A stretch of 64,000 nucleotides of DNA from Prevotella sp. P3-122 (GCF_002251365.1 NZ_NPJH01000024.1:1-64000), one strand, 5' to 3'; positions 8,866 to 17,125 are shown, counted from the first letter of the stretch. The notes: generated by a model from the letters alone, not told the origin. Numbers and translations: made by a program.

Positions 8866-8873
8866 TATCTTTG
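8866..8873 (+). promoter_or_regulatory. -7 element for the GIY-YIG gene
   Basis: TATCTTTG matches TAnnTTTG and lies 52 bp before the start at 8925. No clear -33 element is seen. Confidence 0.4.
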
Positions 8874-8924
8874 TAAAAAAGTTATTACAATTCTTAAATT
8901 TGTAACAATCGTAAAAGTAAAACA

Positions 8925-10610
8925 ATGACACAATCCTTAGAGTCAAAGAATGATAGACATAATCTCAAACTGTACTCTGATAAAGACTTGATTAAGTTGT
9001 GCAAGCATTATCAATACAGTAAAGATATCCCAAGATGGCTATACAGTGCCATACGGCATAGAAAAATACAGGATATTGCAATGCGTCATATTACAAGTTT
9101 AAACCCTAAAAGGACTTTCGATGAGGTACAGAAAGAAGCAAGTAAATATAAATATAGGTCTGATTTTCAAACAAAATCAAACTGGGCTTACCAATGGGCG
9201 TATAAACATGGAGTTCTTGACGAAGTTTGTAGTAAAATGCAACATAAAGGAAATCTAAAGAAAAGATGTGTTTATGTAGCCACATTTGATGACGGATATG
9301 CTTATGTTGGTCTTACTTGGAATACAGCAGACAGATGGCAACGCCATATGAATAAAAGAGCGGAAAAGCCTTCTCCCATTTATCTACATTCTGTCGCTTC
9401 TAATTTGCAGCCTAATTTTGTTCAATTGACAGATTACGTTCCAGAAGCTGAAGCAAAAATAGAAGAAAAAAGATATATAAAGGAATATTCTCAAAATTGG
9501 ATAATGCTCAATAGTTCCAAAGGAGGAGAATTAGGTACATGTTCATACAAATGGACAAAGAAGGCTATATTTGAATGTGTAAATGTATGTTCTTCTTATT
9601 TAGAATTTCGTGAGAAGTTTCCTGGAGCATATGCTTTTGCATTAAAGAGGAAATGGAATAAGGAAATTGAGCTAATATTGCCTAAGGAAAGGACAACATG
9701 GTCTGAAGAACATATTAGAACCTGTTTTGAAGAATGCAAAACAATACATGAAGTTTACAAGAAATGTCCTTCTGCCATCAACGCAGCAAAAGCTATGGGA
9801 ATATACGAGGAACTTTGTCTAAATCTTACAAGAGGGGTAAGTAAACCATATACTGAGCAAGAAATTAGAGATTTTGTTAATACTCTAAAATATCAACAAG
9901 AGTTTGCAGAAAGAAACAGGGCAATGATGAACGCTGCTATACGATTAGGAATTTATGAAGAACTAAAAAATTCTTTATTACCCAATCCTCCCAAAGGAAA
10001 ATCATTAGAAGAATATATAAAATTAGCCTCCGATTACGATACAAGAGGACAGTTTAAAAAAGCCCATGCTGGTGCGTATGCAATAATCATAAGTAAGGAA
10101 GGTTGGGCAGAAAAGTGTTTTGCACATATGAAATATGCCTGCCGTCCTAAACGGACAAACCAAGAAATTCTTGAAAGTGCAAGTAAGCATCCGTCAATTA
10201 TAGCTTGGAGACAAAGCGATCCTGGTGCATATAATGCAGCCCGAAAGAGAGGATTATTTGCTGAAGCGACGAAACATATGAGACGTCCAGAAAATCACAA
10301 AAGAATAAGTGATGCATTCTGTATAGAGATGAGCAAGAATTATGATGTGCTAAAGGACTTTAAAACAGAACATCCAAATTTATATGCTGCAATATGTAAA
10401 AGAGGAAAGGAATTTCAAATTCTTTGTCTTGGGCACATGGAAAGAAAGAGACATAGTTATACAAAGGAGCAAGCTTTAGACATTGCAAAATGTTATAATG
10501 GTAGAACTGCACTTTTCAAAGGTAATAACTCTGTTTATAATTATCTGCGAAATCATCTATTACTTAATATCGCATTTCCTCAAAATAAAAAAAGTCCGAT
10601 AGTGCAATAA
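8925..10610 (+). CDS. GIY-YIG nuclease-domain protein with about eight repeats of 40-60 residues
   Basis: A 561-aa cytosolic protein, rich in Lys and AT-rich in DNA. Residues about 110-200 form a GIY-YIG-type domain: CVYVATFDDGYAYVGLT supplies the two Tyr motifs, followed by Arg and His (WQRHM) and a Glu-rich helix (EAEAKIEEKRYIKEY). Around it lie degenerate repeats of the form F........AY.AA.KRG..: one before the domain (SDFQTKSNWAYQWAYKHGVL) and about seven after it, such as EFREKFPGAYAFALKRKW, AWRQSDPGAYNAARKRGLF and DFKTEHPNLYAAICKRG. Such repeats probably bind DNA, as in phage-borne GIY-YIG endonucleases. It lies between the integrase relics, which suggests mobile cargo. The substrate is unknown; defence and homing are both possible. 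Confidence 0.75.
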   Translation: MTQSLESKNDRHNLKLYSDKDLIKLCKHYQYSKDIPRWLYSAIRHRKIQDIAMRHITSLNPKRTFDEVQKEASKYKYRSDFQTKSNWAYQWAYKHGVLDEVCSKMQHKGNLKKRCVYVATFDDGYAYVGLTWNTADRWQRHMNKRAEKPSPIYLHSVASNLQPNFVQLTDYVPEAEAKIEEKRYIKEYSQNWIMLNSSKGGELGTCSYKWTKKAIFECVNVCSSYLEFREKFPGAYAFALKRKWNKEIELILPKERTTWSEEHIRTCFEECKTIHEVYKKCPSAINAAKAMGIYEELCLNLTRGVSKPYTEQEIRDFVNTLKYQQEFAERNRAMMNAAIRLGIYEELKNSLLPNPPKGKSLEEYIKLASDYDTRGQFKKAHAGAYAIIISKEGWAEKCFAHMKYACRPKRTNQEILESASKHPSIIAWRQSDPGAYNAARKRGLFAEATKHMRRPENHKRISDAFCIEMSKNYDVLKDFKTEHPNLYAAICKRGKEFQILCLGHMERKRHSYTKEQALDIAKCYNGRTALFKGNNSVYNYLRNHLLLNIAFPQNKKSPIVQ

Positions 10611-10683
10611 ATCGTAGAATATTTGAATTAAGTTTAGCATTAAAATTTGCTTAAAATTCTAACACAGATTAAGCTATAGAAAA

Positions 10684-11736
10684 ATGCCAGCAAACAAAAA
10701 TCATCATTACATACCACAATCTTATATGAAGTTCTTTTCTGAAGACGGAAAGAATGTTTCTATCTATAATATAAAAAGAAAAAAAATTATAGCATCTTCA
10801 CCTATACGTAATACGGCTAGTCAAAACTATTTTTACTCAAAAGACATAGAAATAGAGAAGCAGATTAGTGAGATAGAAAAGTTTGGCATAGAAGCATTTA
10901 GATCGTTCATTAATGGAAGTGAAAAGCAGATGAGTATTATACATCATCTTAATGCTTTAATTTTCACTTTAACACAAAGAGGAAGAACTTTATCAAAAGC
11001 AAATGAACTTCAATCTGAGATTAATAATTCTTGCTTAGACTTATTCAATAAGACACACGGTACATACGAGCATTTATGTTTTCGTTTTGATTACCCAGCA
11101 CCAGTTTCGTTGGCTATGTCTTTGACAATGTTGCCTGCTTGTATGGATCTTAGATGTAAGATATTAAATATCCAAGACAATCTTCCAATTAGTTTTATAA
11201 CATCGGACAATCCTGTTTGTATTATGAATCCATTCTTTGAAATATGTGGTTCAAGAAACAAAATGACATTAGAAAACAAAGGGATATGTATATTTATGCC
11301 ATTTTCTCCCAATCATGCAATAATGTTCTATGACAGCGAAGTCTATAAAATAGGTAATAGAAAATCATGGAATATTTACATAAACAAAGAAGACGTATCT
11401 TTATTGAATAGAATTATTATCAATAATGCAAATGAAATTTTGATCTTCAAAGATTTAAAATATTTTAATACGGAGATTATTCGTAAAGTCTCAGATAAGA
11501 ACCATAGCCTAACAACTGACAAGAAAGGCATAAAATTCTCCTTTATGCGTTTTCTTGATAAGGCAAATCCTACACATAGATCATTTTCAATGTGGAATAT
11601 TGATAATATGTATAGGAGATGGCCATTAACTCTCTATAGACATCCTGAACTTTACAAAGAAGTTCTAAACAAATTTGGAACTGCATCAGCTAAAGAAAAA
11701 AAAGAATTTTATAAAAGTATTCGACCCAAAATTTAA
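10684..11736 (+). CDS. DUF4238 domain-containing protein
   Basis: A 350-aa protein starting NKNHHYIPQSYMKFFSEDG, the HHYIP..Y...F signature that defines DUF4238. The segment LPISFITSDNPVCIMNP (S-D-N-P) is a second family landmark. The function of the family is not established. Its members are common in accessory regions near defence and mobile genes, as here. It has no signal peptide or membrane helices. It follows the GIY-YIG gene by 73 bp in the same direction and shares its low GC, so the two may have arrived together. The start at 10684 gives the expected N-terminus. Confidence 0.85.
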   Translation: MPANKNHHYIPQSYMKFFSEDGKNVSIYNIKRKKIIASSPIRNTASQNYFYSKDIEIEKQISEIEKFGIEAFRSFINGSEKQMSIIHHLNALIFTLTQRGRTLSKANELQSEINNSCLDLFNKTHGTYEHLCFRFDYPAPVSLAMSLTMLPACMDLRCKILNIQDNLPISFITSDNPVCIMNPFFEICGSRNKMTLENKGICIFMPFSPNHAIMFYDSEVYKIGNRKSWNIYINKEDVSLLNRIIINNANEILIFKDLKYFNTEIIRKVSDKNHSLTTDKKGIKFSFMRFLDKANPTHRSFSMWNIDNMYRRWPLTLYRHPELYKEVLNKFGTASAKEKKEFYKSIRPKI

Positions 11737-11749
11737 TTATCATTCAAGA

Positions 11750-12001
11750 ATGACGGAGCGGCAAGCCGATGCCTTGCTGCGCTCTGACCTCAGAAAGCTA
11801 TGCGCCATGTTCCGTGGATTTGGTCGTGATTCCTTGTTTTTGGCTGCGCTTGCCTACAATGTCGGGTGTGGTAAGGTGATGAAAAGCTGGATGTATGCCA
11901 AGATGCGAAATGGTAACAGAAACATCTATCGTGATTATGTGGACTTCAAAAGGTGGAACGGAAAGATTGTGCCATCCATCGAGCGAAGAAGAAAAATGTA
12001 G
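11750..12001 (+). pseudogene. C-terminal relic of a phage-type (GH24) lysozyme
   Basis: From 11750 the frame reads MTERQADALLRSDLRK, then DSLFLAALAYNVGCG and DYVDFKRWNGKIVPSIERRR. This matches the second half of T4-type lysozymes (IT..EA..LL..DL, the aromatic-N-G core, and the F..W.GK..PGL..RR end). The N-terminal half with the catalytic Glu and the G-x-x-T-I-G-Y-G loop is absent, so it cannot be active. The codons before 11750 are fused from other sequence. It suggests that prophage or conjugative-element material was lost here. Confidence 0.65.
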
Positions 12002-12009
12002 TATCTGCT

Positions 12010-12502
12010 CTTGTTTACATTGCGGAACGAAGATGAGAGTCGGGGTAGTATTGTTTCCTGAAAATAATTAGAACCAAGCGGATAACCTCGTCCTGTGAAA
12101 GATGCTCCTTGTCAGTCGGGATTGTCTCGATACGTTCCAAGAAACCGTTCGGGTTCTCCTTTATCTTATGGTCACGATAGGCTGTATGTAACAAAGCACG
12201 GAAAGTTACCTTTCGGTTTCCTCCTTCGCACCTCGGCAATTCAAGCAAGTTTGATTGCGTTCGGTTTGTCGTCGGGTGACCAGTAGTTGGCTACTGAGTT
12301 TATATGTAGCTTTCTGTTCTTATGCAGTCCCTGTGGTGCTGTCAGCAGATACTCACGAAATCTGTTGCACAAGTCCACGTTTATCTCCCCAAAGGTACAC
12401 TTGCCTTGCGTGAAGGTATGAAAGTGCATATAGACGTGTTGCCACTTAGAGTTCTTCTTGTCTGCCACATTCTTGAAGTAAGCAAGGAACTCGCCTTTCA
12501 GA
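12010..12502 (-). pseudogene. tyrosine recombinase (integrase) relic 2
   Basis: Homologous to relic 1 but clearly diverged. From 12502 the frame reads FLAYFKNVADKKNSKWQHVY, then CTFGEINVDLCNRFREYL and a stop; the shifted frame then gives TFRALLHTAYRDHKIKENPN and TDKEHLSQDEVIRL. It extends a little further than relic 1 but still lacks the catalytic Arg, His and Tyr motifs. The conserved YWS/TFRA junction carries a 70-bp insert corresponding to the 71-bp insert of relic 1. Both relics have the same orientation at the two edges of the AT-rich block. The 12503-12640 stretch beyond it holds nothing I recognise. Confidence 0.7.
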
Positions 12503-12651
12503 AAGTGTTAAAAATCAAATAGTATCGAAAATCAAGGCTTTATGTTTAGTTGGTCATAGTAAGTTATGGTTAGTTATAAGGCTCTAAATACAGGAAATTT
12601 CCTATGGGCTACAGTGCCCCGGAGGGTGAGCAGTTTTTGACCATCCCAGAC

Positions 12652-12773
12652 GCAAAGCTTTGCATCTGCCAACGCAAAGCTTTGCAACCGCCCACGCAAA
12701 GCTTTGCAACCGCCCACGCAAAGCTTTGCAACCGCCCACGCAAAGCTTTGCAACCATACTTGCAAACGTTTGC
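12652..12773. repeat. 22-bp-phased palindrome array A (6 units)
   Basis: Five copies of GCAAAGCTTTGC start at 12652, 12674, 12696, 12718 and 12740. The terminal variant GCAAACGTTTGC is at 12762. All starts are exactly 22 bp apart. The array is introduced by AGTTTTTGACCATCCC and followed by TGGAAAAGGCAC. Neighbouring 12-mers could also pair with each other in RNA, giving a 12-bp stem with a 10-nt loop. Frames crossing it encode only spurious repeats. Confidence 0.95.
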
Positions 12774-12804
12774 TGGAAAAGGCACAAAAAAACCTTTGTA
12801 ATGA

Positions 12805-12834
12805 AGATACCTTCGTGAGCTCACGAAGGTATCT
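12805..12834. terminator. 30-bp perfect palindrome, terminator of the lipoprotein relic
   Basis: AGATACCTTCGTGAG joined to its exact complement, with T-rich sequence on the plus side and A-runs on the other. The same element lies at 15010-15039, downstream of the intact lipoprotein gene. Confidence 0.75.
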
Positions 12835-12850
12835 TTGTTTTTGAGACTGT

Positions 12851-13105
12851 CTACTTTACAAGTACCACAAGATACTTACTTGTACTCCAGAAGATTTGCG
12901 GATTGGTAATCCTCAGCACATACTGTTTCTTGGCATCCTGTGCAAGGGTGTAGCTGCTCGACGGATGTGTGGTCAATATCTTAGCGGACTTGGAGTGCCC
13001 ATCATGTCATTGATCTCGTTGTCACGCTGTTCAATGATTTTCCTCAGGCTATCAGCCTGTGCCAGAGACTCCAATGACTGGGTGCTCTCCTTGTCATTGC
13101 TTGGC
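12851..13105 (-). pseudogene. internally deleted copy of the coiled-coil lipoprotein gene
   Basis: 12851-12990 is almost identical to the 3' end of the intact gene (15056-15198). At about 12991 the sequence jumps directly to the 5' part of that gene (matching about 15750-15850), removing roughly 550 bp at a short GAG/GAGGG overlap. The signal peptide and lipobox are also lost, since similarity ends near 13100. It cannot encode a working protein. It marks a recent duplication of the array-plus-lipoprotein locus. Confidence 0.8.
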
Positions 13106-13299
13106 TATTCTGTCATATCTTGGGCGGGAATATGCAAATAATCGCAGTTTCCGCCCGTATTCAATAATTAAATCTCTATGCTATTGATTATTTTCAAAAG
13201 CTAATAATAAGTCATAAGTACGTGACCTTTGAATTATTACTTGAAATTCAAAGGTATATAAGATGATGGAAGCAATATAAATGCTACTTTTGAGGTCTT

Positions 13300-13344
13300 A
13301 TTTCGGGCGGAAACATTAAAAAATCTCAAGTTTCCGCCCGAAAT
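13300..13344. repeat. 15-bp perfect inverted repeat upstream of the ATPase gene
   Basis: ATTTCGGGCGGAAAC at 13300-13314 pairs with its exact complement at 13330-13344. Two more copies of the GGGCGGAAA core occur in inverted order near 13122-13130 and 13148-13157. A weaker inverted repeat (CTTTGAATT/AATTCAAAG) lies between them. It sits 25 bp before the promoter -7 at 13369, so it could be an operator or a terminator that insulates the ATPase gene. The 13106-13448 stretch has no gene. Confidence 0.55.
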
Positions 13345-13368
13345 ATTTTTGATTCCAATTATTATTTG

Positions 13369-13376
13369 TATCTTTG
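13369..13376 (+). promoter_or_regulatory. -7 element of the ATPase gene
   Basis: TATCTTTG matches TAnnTTTG. A TTTG at 13348-13351 gives a 17-bp spacer, a little short of the usual 19-20 bp. Confidence 0.45.
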
Positions 13377-13448
13377 AAACAGCAAATTAGGCATGATGTG
13401 GATTATTCTATCATTCCTGCCTGGATATAACAACTTGAGTTGAAGCAG

Positions 13449-14867
13449 ATGGAAAAGATTATTGGAAGAGAAGCGGAATTTGGTAAACTCGCTGACTATA
13501 TGGAGTCGGGGAAGAGTGAATTTATTGCATTGTATGGTCGACGTCGTGTTGGCAAGACCTTCCTAATTCGGAGTTTCTTTAAGGATCAGTTTGACTTTTA
13601 TGCTACAGGGGTCATTGACGGTTCGCGGGAAACGGAAATGGAGGCTTTCCACAATGCGTTGGTGCGATATGGTCACAAAGGAAATAAGGCAACTTCGTGG
13701 ATTGAGGCTTTTACTCAACTTGCAGAGTTGTTAGAACGCAAGAACAGGAATCGCAAACGTCGGTTGGTTGTGTTCATAGACGAACTGCCGTGTTTTGACA
13801 CTCATCGCTCAGGATTTCTACAAGCATTAGACTTGTTCTGGAATAGCCGTGCGTCATGGATTGACAACATATATTTTGTTGTATGCGGCTCTGCTACATC
13901 ATGGATGATGCGTAATATTGTTAATAATAAAGCAGGACTCCATAAACGTGCTACTCACACTATGCATCTCCGTCCGTTCTCTCTTGGGCAAACAGAAGAA
14001 TATCTCAAAAGCAGAAAATTCCGCTGGCCAAGAATTGCAGTGTTACAGGCGTACATGGTCCTTGGTGGTGTTCCTTATTATTTGAGTTTGCTTGACCCAA
14101 AGAAGAATGTTCCAGACAACATAGATACGCTTTTCTTTTCCGCTGAGCCAGAATTGGAAAATGAATATCAAAGGCTCTTCAACTCTTTGTTTAAGAATGC
14201 TGAGTCTTACATGGAAATTGTTCGCTTGCTCAGTACACATCGTGACGGATACACTCGAACAGAAATAGTAAATGAATTGAAGATTCCAGATAATGGTCAT
14301 CTTAGTGATATGTTGGATGACCTGGAGCATTGTGACTTTGTACGCAGATATAATAACGGCACATTACAAAAAAATGGCATCTATCAGCTGGTCGATTTCT
14401 TTTCTCTATTCCACTATCGATTTGGCACTCGCAGAGTGACAGATGAACATTTTTGGCGCAACACACTCGGTACTCCAGAGCAAAACAATTGGTATGGACT
14501 AACTTTTGAACGTGTGTGCCTATGGCATGTAAGGCAGATTATACATGGTTTACGTCTTGATGCCATAAGACATGAATACTATGCATGGCGCAGTCAGAAC
14601 AGTCAACCTGCCGTTCAGATTGACCTGGTTATAGATCGTGCTGACAGTATTGTGACTATCTGTGAAATGAAATACTCCAAGGACGATTATACTCTTGATG
14701 AGAAAGAGTATAGAAACATTGTCCGTCGAATGGAAACCTTCCAGAAGGAGACAGGGCATAAAGGTGGTGTGCAAGTAAGCCTTGTTACAACGTACGGACT
14801 CCATGAGAATATGTATTCAGAAATATCACCGATACCTATCACGATGGAGGAGCTGTTTGACAAATAG
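13449..14867 (+). CDS. AAA-type ATPase with C-terminal DUF234 (PD-(D/E)XK-like) domain
   Basis: A 472-aa protein from the ATG at 13449 (an in-frame TTG lies at 13440). Walker A is GRRRVGKTFLI, at residues about 31-41; Walker B is RLVVFIDELPCFD, followed by a sensor-like VVCGSATSWM. A winged-helix segment (DGYTRTEIVNELKIPDNGHL) comes next. The last 140 residues are a DUF234-type domain with a possible nuclease core (QIDLVIDRADS and ICEMKYSK giving D...E.K). Proteins of this archaeal-type ATPase family are common, mobile and of uncertain role. The gene lies between duplicated copies of the palindrome array and lipoprotein locus. Confidence 0.88.
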   Translation: MEKIIGREAEFGKLADYMESGKSEFIALYGRRRVGKTFLIRSFFKDQFDFYATGVIDGSRETEMEAFHNALVRYGHKGNKATSWIEAFTQLAELLERKNRNRKRRLVVFIDELPCFDTHRSGFLQALDLFWNSRASWIDNIYFVVCGSATSWMMRNIVNNKAGLHKRATHTMHLRPFSLGQTEEYLKSRKFRWPRIAVLQAYMVLGGVPYYLSLLDPKKNVPDNIDTLFFSAEPELENEYQRLFNSLFKNAESYMEIVRLLSTHRDGYTRTEIVNELKIPDNGHLSDMLDDLEHCDFVRRYNNGTLQKNGIYQLVDFFSLFHYRFGTRRVTDEHFWRNTLGTPEQNNWYGLTFERVCLWHVRQIIHGLRLDAIRHEYYAWRSQNSQPAVQIDLVIDRADSIVTICEMKYSKDDYTLDEKEYRNIVRRMETFQKETGHKGGVQVSLVTTYGLHENMYSEISPIPITMEELFDK

Positions 14868-14900
14868 CAACACAATCAGGAGTTTTTGACCATCCCAGAC

Positions 14901-14978
14901 GCAAAGCTTTGCATCTGCCAACGCAAAGCTTTGCAATCGCCCATGCAAAGCTTTGCAACCATACTTGCAAACGTTTGC
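14901..14978. repeat. 22-bp-phased palindrome array B (4 units)
   Basis: GCAAAGCTTTGC at 14901, 14923 and 14945, then the terminal GCAAACGTTTGC at 14967, with exact 22-bp phasing. It has the same introduction (AGTTTTTGACCATCCC) and tail (TGGAAAAGGCAC) as array A, but two fewer internal units. It begins 14 bp after the ATPase stop. Confidence 0.95.
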
Positions 14979-15009
14979 TGGAAAAGGCACAAAAAAACCT
15001 TTATAATGA

Positions 15010-15039
15010 AGATACCTTCGTGAGCTCACGAAGGTATCT
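15010..15039. terminator. 30-bp palindrome, terminator of the lipoprotein gene
   Basis: An exact copy of the palindrome at 12805-12834, placed 17 bp beyond the lipoprotein stop. On the minus strand it follows the gene directly. Confidence 0.8.
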
Positions 15040-15055
15040 TTGTTTTTGAGACTGT

Positions 15056-15907
15056 CTACTTAACAAGTACCACAAGATACTTACTTGTACTCCAGAAGAT
15101 TTGCGGATTGGTAATCCTCAGCACATACTGTTTCTTGGCATCCTGTGCAAGGGTGTAGCTGCTCGACGGATGTGTGGTCAATATCTTAGCGGACTTGGAG
15201 TAGAGTTTTATCTCCTTGTCTACCCTTATGTCAATCTTCGTAAAGTAGCTCTTGTTGAAATTAGCCTGCAAAACCTTGCCGTCCTCCAGGATGTGCTGGT
15301 TCTTCAGTTCCTTCTTGGTACCGAATACGAACCACGCCGTATTGAGCTGTTTATCCTGGTCGCTGATGGTCTGCGACTTCGATGCGCTCTCGCTCTTGAG
15401 GTTGGACACAGACGTGTTAAGATTGTTCACCGTCTCGTCAAGTTCAGTGATATGAATGTCCTTTGCGTCAAGTTCCGCACGAAGCTGCTGAAGCTGCTGG
15501 TCTTTCTCATCCAGCTGTTGGATGAGGTTCTCCACTGTCTTCTTCAGCTCGTCACCCTTGTATGAGCTTTCCCTGAGCTGTTTCTGCAGTTTCTTTATCA
15601 ATTCCCTGTTCTGCTTCATCCTGTTTGAGATGAAGCTGACGTTCTCCTTAATCTGCTGGGCTTTGTTCGAGCCCTCGCCATCCTTGACTATGCTCACCCT
15701 ATTCTCAGCCTCGGTTATTTCCCTTAGTCCCTCCTGTATCTCGTTGAGGGTGCCCATCATGTCATTGATCTCGTTGTCACGCTGTTCAATGATTTTCCTC
15801 AGGCTATCAGCCTGTGCCAGAGACTCCAATGACTGGGTGCTCTTCTTGTCGTTGCAGCCTGTCAGGACCAATGCGCCTGCCATGACCAAAAAAAATAGCT
15901 TTCTCAT
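15056..15907 (-). CDS. coiled-coil lipoprotein, resembling the Cbp1-type adhesin family
   Basis: A 283-aa lipoprotein from the ATG at 15907 (MRKLFFLVMAGALVLTGC; lipobox LTGC). An ATG at 15988 would add 27 charged residues before the signal peptide and overlap rsmI, so it was rejected. Residues about 30-210 form a long coiled coil (IIEQRDNEINDMMGTLNEIQ, later LIQQLDEKDQQLQQLRAEL). The last 90 residues form a small beta-rich domain (KIDIRVDKEIKLYSKSAKIL). The layout fits the Bacteroidales family often named Cbp1 collagen-binding adhesin; that name is from memory and should be checked. A broken near-identical copy lies at 12851-13105. Confidence 0.8.
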   Translation of the reverse strand: MRKLFFLVMAGALVLTGCNDKKSTQSLESLAQADSLRKIIEQRDNEINDMMGTLNEIQEGLREITEAENRVSIVKDGEGSNKAQQIKENVSFISNRMKQNRELIKKLQKQLRESSYKGDELKKTVENLIQQLDEKDQQLQQLRAELDAKDIHITELDETVNNLNTSVSNLKSESASKSQTISDQDKQLNTAWFVFGTKKELKNQHILEDGKVLQANFNKSYFTKIDIRVDKEIKLYSKSAKILTTHPSSSYTLAQDAKKQYVLRITNPQIFWSTSKYLVVLVK

Positions 15908-15938
15908 ATTCGCTTTCTTTATTATTTTGTTTCTTCCT

Positions 15939-16655
15939 TTATTTGTTCTCTGCCTGTCCTCGTGCAGGTGCAGATACGTCTTTGCCACTTCTTCCTGCCA
16001 CTACCACTACTATCTCGCCCTTCGGGGCTGTCTGTGCGAAATGGTCGGCAAGCTCACTGAGAGTTCCACGGACGCTCTCCTCGAACATCTTCGAAATCTC
16101 ACGGCACACACATGCTTGCCTATCCCCGCCAAAGGCCTCAGCCAGCTGCACAAGTGTCTTCACTAAACGATATGGTGACTCGTAGAAAACCATTGTCCTC
16201 GTTTCCTCGGCCAGGCTCTCAAGCCTTGTCTTACGTCCCTTCTTCTGTGGCAGGAACCCCTCGAAGCAGAACCTGTCACACGGAAGGCCAGAGTTGACTA
16301 TTGCCGGGATACAGGCCGTAGCCCCTGGCAACGTCTGTACAGTTATGCCGGCCTTGGCAGCCTCGCGCACCAGGAAAAAACCCGGGTCGCTAATGCCCGG
16401 TGTGCCTGCGTCGCTCACCAATGCAACTGTCTGCCCGGCCTTCAGCCTCTCCACGACGGCCGCCGATGTGCCATGCTCGTTGAACTTGTGATGCGACATC
16501 AGATGGTTGTGTATATCGAAGTGCTTGAGCAGTATTCCTGTTGTTCGGGTATCTTCTGCAAGCACCACGTCCGCTTCCTTCAGGATGCGGATGGCGCGCA
16601 GCGTCATATCCTCCATATTGCCTACCGGAGTAGGTACTATATATAATATTCCCAT
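15939..16655 (-). CDS. rsmI: 16S rRNA (cytidine(1402)-2'-O)-methyltransferase RsmI
   Basis: A 239-aa SAM-dependent tetrapyrrole-methylase-fold enzyme that 2'-O-methylates C1402 in the ribosomal P site. Diagnostic segments are GILYIVPTPVGNMEDMTLRA at the N-terminus, VLAEDTRTTGILLKHF, VSDAGTPGISDPGF and MVFYESPYRLVKTL. The start at 16655 places GILYIVPTPVGN at the N-terminus as in the family; a longer frame from 16694 is unlikely. The end is slightly divergent (GRSGKDVSAPARGQAENK). The lipoprotein gene follows 31 bp downstream, so the two may be co-transcribed. Confidence 0.96.
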   Translation of the reverse strand: MGILYIVPTPVGNMEDMTLRAIRILKEADVVLAEDTRTTGILLKHFDIHNHLMSHHKFNEHGTSAAVVERLKAGQTVALVSDAGTPGISDPGFFLVREAAKAGITVQTLPGATACIPAIVNSGLPCDRFCFEGFLPQKKGRKTRLESLAEETRTMVFYESPYRLVKTLVQLAEAFGGDRQACVCREISKMFEESVRGTLSELADHFAQTAPKGEIVVVVAGRSGKDVSAPARGQAENK

Positions 16656-16869
16656 ATCATTGGGCAAATTTAGTGCAATTTCGAGACAACACAAAATTAA
16701 TTCACATCTATTTGCAATAAATTAGCTTTGTATTGGAATGACGGAAACATACTAATCATCCACAATACAATATATGGACGCCAAAATGCGTCCCCAACAT
16801 TCAGTAAGCAAAGTCCTTCAACCTAAGACCTTTGACATTCAACCTTATTTCTGTGACATTGTCCAGCAC

Positions 16870-17090
16870 GCGCTGTAAGCGCAGAAGCGCATAGCCCAGG
16901 GTAGAGCGAAGCGGCGCCCTGGGTATAAGGGATTATAATCAATGCGCGCTGTAAGCGCAAAAGCGTTATCTGTCCTGCCATAATCTACGCTTTTGCCCTT
17001 AGCAGGGCGACCATCATCTACATGCAATAACCCAGGGTGCCGCTTCGCTCTACCCTGGGCTATGTTCTTTTGCCCCTTACAGGGCGATAA
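16870..17090. repeat. REP-like intergenic palindrome cluster
   Basis: A 32-bp inverted repeat with one mismatch lies at 16893-16924 and 17030-17061 (core CCCAGGGTAGAGCGAAGCGG). Between and around it are copies of GCGCTGTAAGCGC followed by AGAAGCG or AAAAGCG, and CCTTAGCAGGGCG or CCTTACAGGGCG. Such clusters resemble the REP elements dispersed by RAYT transposases. No transposase is in the window. The whole 16656-17125 gap holds no gene. Confidence 0.75.
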
Positions 17091-17125
17091 TTACCTCATA
17101 GACCTTAGTCCTTAGTCCTTCAACC

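Noticed and set aside
12574..12824. Several overlapping frames with repeats such as KALRGRLQSFA
   Set aside because: They are readings of the 22-bp palindrome array in different frames on both strands, with no start signal or conserved domain.
15908..15988. Earlier start of the coiled-coil lipoprotein
   Set aside because: It would bury the signal peptide and lipobox behind 27 charged residues and overlap rsmI.
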